DNA of 64,000 nt from Aristolochia californica (lineage: Eukaryota > Streptophyta > Magnoliopsida > Piperales > Aristolochiaceae), in assembly GCA_029961685.1 (NCBI GenBank), contig JARWKL010000008.1:22105981-22169980 (forward strand), in the 5' to 3' direction. Of the stretch, positions 63,001 through 64,000 are shown in pieces. How positions within the stretch are numbered: the stretch's first letter is position 1; each line of letters opens with the position of its first letter. The notes under the pieces are model-generated. The model made no database searches. It was not told the DNA's origin and saw only the letters and a list, made by a program, of their open reading frames with translations. The position numbers and the translations under genes were made by a program.

Positions 63001-64000
63001 GGTAAATATCCCACCGCACATTAACTTGAGAATTTTAATTTTTTCTACTCTTCAAAATATTCGGATCATTAGGTCATTTGCATCTTCAACATGTTTCTGG
63101 CAAGCATATCCACAACATTTAAAACATGTTAGGATCAATTAGAAATCTCTTTCTTATATAATTCCACCAAGCTATCTAGGTTTGTACTAGTGGAATTTCC
63201 CCAACGTGGATAACAAAACTTTGGTGCTCATTTTTAGTGGGTGCAAATATTTTTCTTCACTCACATTTATTATAGTTTTCAAATTCTTTTGCATACATAA
63301 ACTCTAAAATTTTCATTTTGTTGTGTTCTATATTTGCCTTATCTTTTTGTTTATGAGAAAACTGGGAGAGGGAAAAACTCAAATTTGAAAAAAAAAATTG
63401 AACTTCCAAAATGGAAATGCACAAATGCAGAGAGAGATAATTCCAAAAAGTATATGTGATTTTTTAGGTCCGCTTTTTGTAAAATAGGAAAAAAGTGGGT
63501 TGTTTGGCTTATGTAAATATCCCACCGCACGTTTACTTGTGAATATATATTTTTTCTACTCCTCGAAATTTTATGATCATTAGGTCATTTGCATCTTCAA
63601 CTTGTTTCTGGCAAGCGTATCCACCTCATTTAAAACACATTAGGATCAATTAGAAATCTCTTTCTTATAAAATTCCACCATGCTATCTGGGGTTGTACTA
63701 GTGGAATTTCCCCAACGTGGATAACAAAACTTTGGTGTTCATTTTTTGTGCGTGAAAATAATTTTCTTCACTCACATTTATTATAGTTTTTAAATTCTTT
63801 TGCATACAAAACTCTAAAATTTTCATTTTGTTGTGATTTATATTTGCCTTATCTTTTTGTTTACGAGAAAACAGGGAGAGTGAAAAACGCAAGTGTGAAA
63901 AAAAAATTGAACATCCAAAATGGAAATGCACAAATGCTGAGAGAGATAATTCCAGAAAGTATCTGTGATTTTTTAGGTCCACTTTTGTAAAATAGGCAAA
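57072..64000. repeat. Monomer block 57.1-64.0 kb (anchors 57571 to 63670, right edge partial)
   Basis: Thirteen further anchors lie near 57571, 58080, 58587, 59096, 59606, 60116, 60610, 61128, 61629, 62139, 62648, 63159 and 63670. Small deletions occur near 60476 (the ATCCCACC part) and 60548 (part of the AACATGTTTCTGG region). The window ends in the GTAAAATAGGCAAA segment of a monomer, so the array continues. No gene or other element is seen. Confidence 0.8.
60970..61900. repeat. Recently duplicated adjacent monomer pair (period 511 bp)
   Basis: Two consecutive monomers share rare variants 511 bp apart: ACCGCATTTAAAAC (61071/61582), TTACTATCAATT (near 61089/61600), GGAATATCCCC (61151/61662), TTTTAGTGCGTG preceded by AGTTGA (near 61184/61695) and ACATTTATTCT (61222/61733). 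Their similarity is visibly higher than to other neighbours, which suggests a local single-monomer duplication. Confidence 0.75.

Larger units (their letters stand above)
1..64000. repeat. Satellite DNA array, ~510-bp monomer, ~127 head-to-tail copies
   Basis: The whole window is one tandem array. The same landmarks recur in the same order about every 510 bp: a stem-loop around ACTAGT, a CCCCAACGTGG block, a short GTGCGTG block, CATTTTGTTGTGATC, TTTACGAGAAAACTGGGAG, a poly(A) tract, an AATTCCAAAAAGTATC block, AGGTCCGCTTTTTGTAAA, ACCGCACGTTAACTTGAG and AACATGTTTCTGGCATGC. I counted about 127 anchors, nearly all 505-513 bp apart. Every copy I read has the same orientation; I saw no inverted monomer, no unique spacer and no transposon insertion. 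Both edges cut a monomer, so the array continues outside. This organisation is that of a eukaryotic nuclear satellite. Chromosomal position (centromere, pericentromere or subtelomere) and species cannot be told from sequence alone. Confidence 0.98.

Noticed and set aside
1..64000. LTR retrotransposon, rDNA spacer or telomeric repeat
   Set aside because: I saw no long terminal repeat pair with coding interior, no rRNA-like sequence and no short telomeric tandem motif. All sequence is accounted for by the one monomer family.
1..64000. CENP-B box
   Set aside because: No segment fits the TTCG...CGGG pattern of the mammalian box. The few CpGs lie in other contexts (CCGCACG, AACGTGG, GTGCGTG, TTACGAG, GTCCGC).

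Overview
The window is one uninterrupted block of satellite DNA. From base 1 to base 64000 it consists of head-to-tail copies of a single A+T-rich monomer of about 510 bp (roughly 70% A+T by eye), all in the same orientation. Using a conserved stem-loop (left arm AAATTCCAC) as an anchor, I counted about 127 monomers. Most anchor-to-anchor distances are 505-513 bp, and both window edges cut through a monomer, so the array extends beyond the window on both sides. I see no protein-coding gene, tRNA, rRNA, transposable element, CRISPR array or unique spacer. This architecture is typical of eukaryotic nuclear heterochromatin (centromeric, pericentromeric or subtelomeric). A plant fits the long A+T-rich monomer and the apparent decay of CpG sites, but the species cannot be named from the sequence, and no CENP-B-box-like motif was seen.

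Layout. Most of the window (1-20226 and 29407-64000) is made of moderately diverged monomers of several subfamilies. Their order is not random: multi-kilobase series of monomers recur in the same order. A cassette here called a-b-c-d recurs near 0.5 (partly), 11 (partly), 15.2, 18.7, 29.4 and 39.1 kb. The 2.14-4.62 kb series recurs at 36.4-38.6 kb and partly at 9.6-11.0 kb. The 4.62-9.5 kb series recurs at 41.2-46.1 kb and partly at 12.4-14.9 kb. In the centre (20227-29406) six monomers form a 3060-bp higher-order repeat (HOR) present three times with only about four base differences per pair. An older, diverged version of the same six-monomer series follows at about 31455-34380. A four-monomer (about 2.04 kb) periodicity is seen at about 47.8-51.0 kb, and a two-monomer duplication at about 43.77-45.78 kb.

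How it works together. The array reads as a record of unequal exchange and local amplification: duplicated single monomers (about 29.98-31.03 and 61.0-61.9 kb), a 37-bp micro-duplication (39552-39625), and internally deleted monomers (near 14.2, 16.6, 41.9, 43.1, 56.1 and 57.0 kb). Each monomer carries candidate structural elements: a 9-bp stem with a 22-nt loop containing ACTAGT, two AACATGTT palindromes flanking GCATGC, a GTTAAC palindrome and a poly(A) tract of mostly 7-14 bases. In three related monomers the stem carries a paired, pairing-preserving substitution. Short open frames (about 60-136 codons, many beginning only at TTG) are by-products of the monomer length being divisible by three and are not annotated as genes. 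Block boundaries and identities are by-eye estimates.
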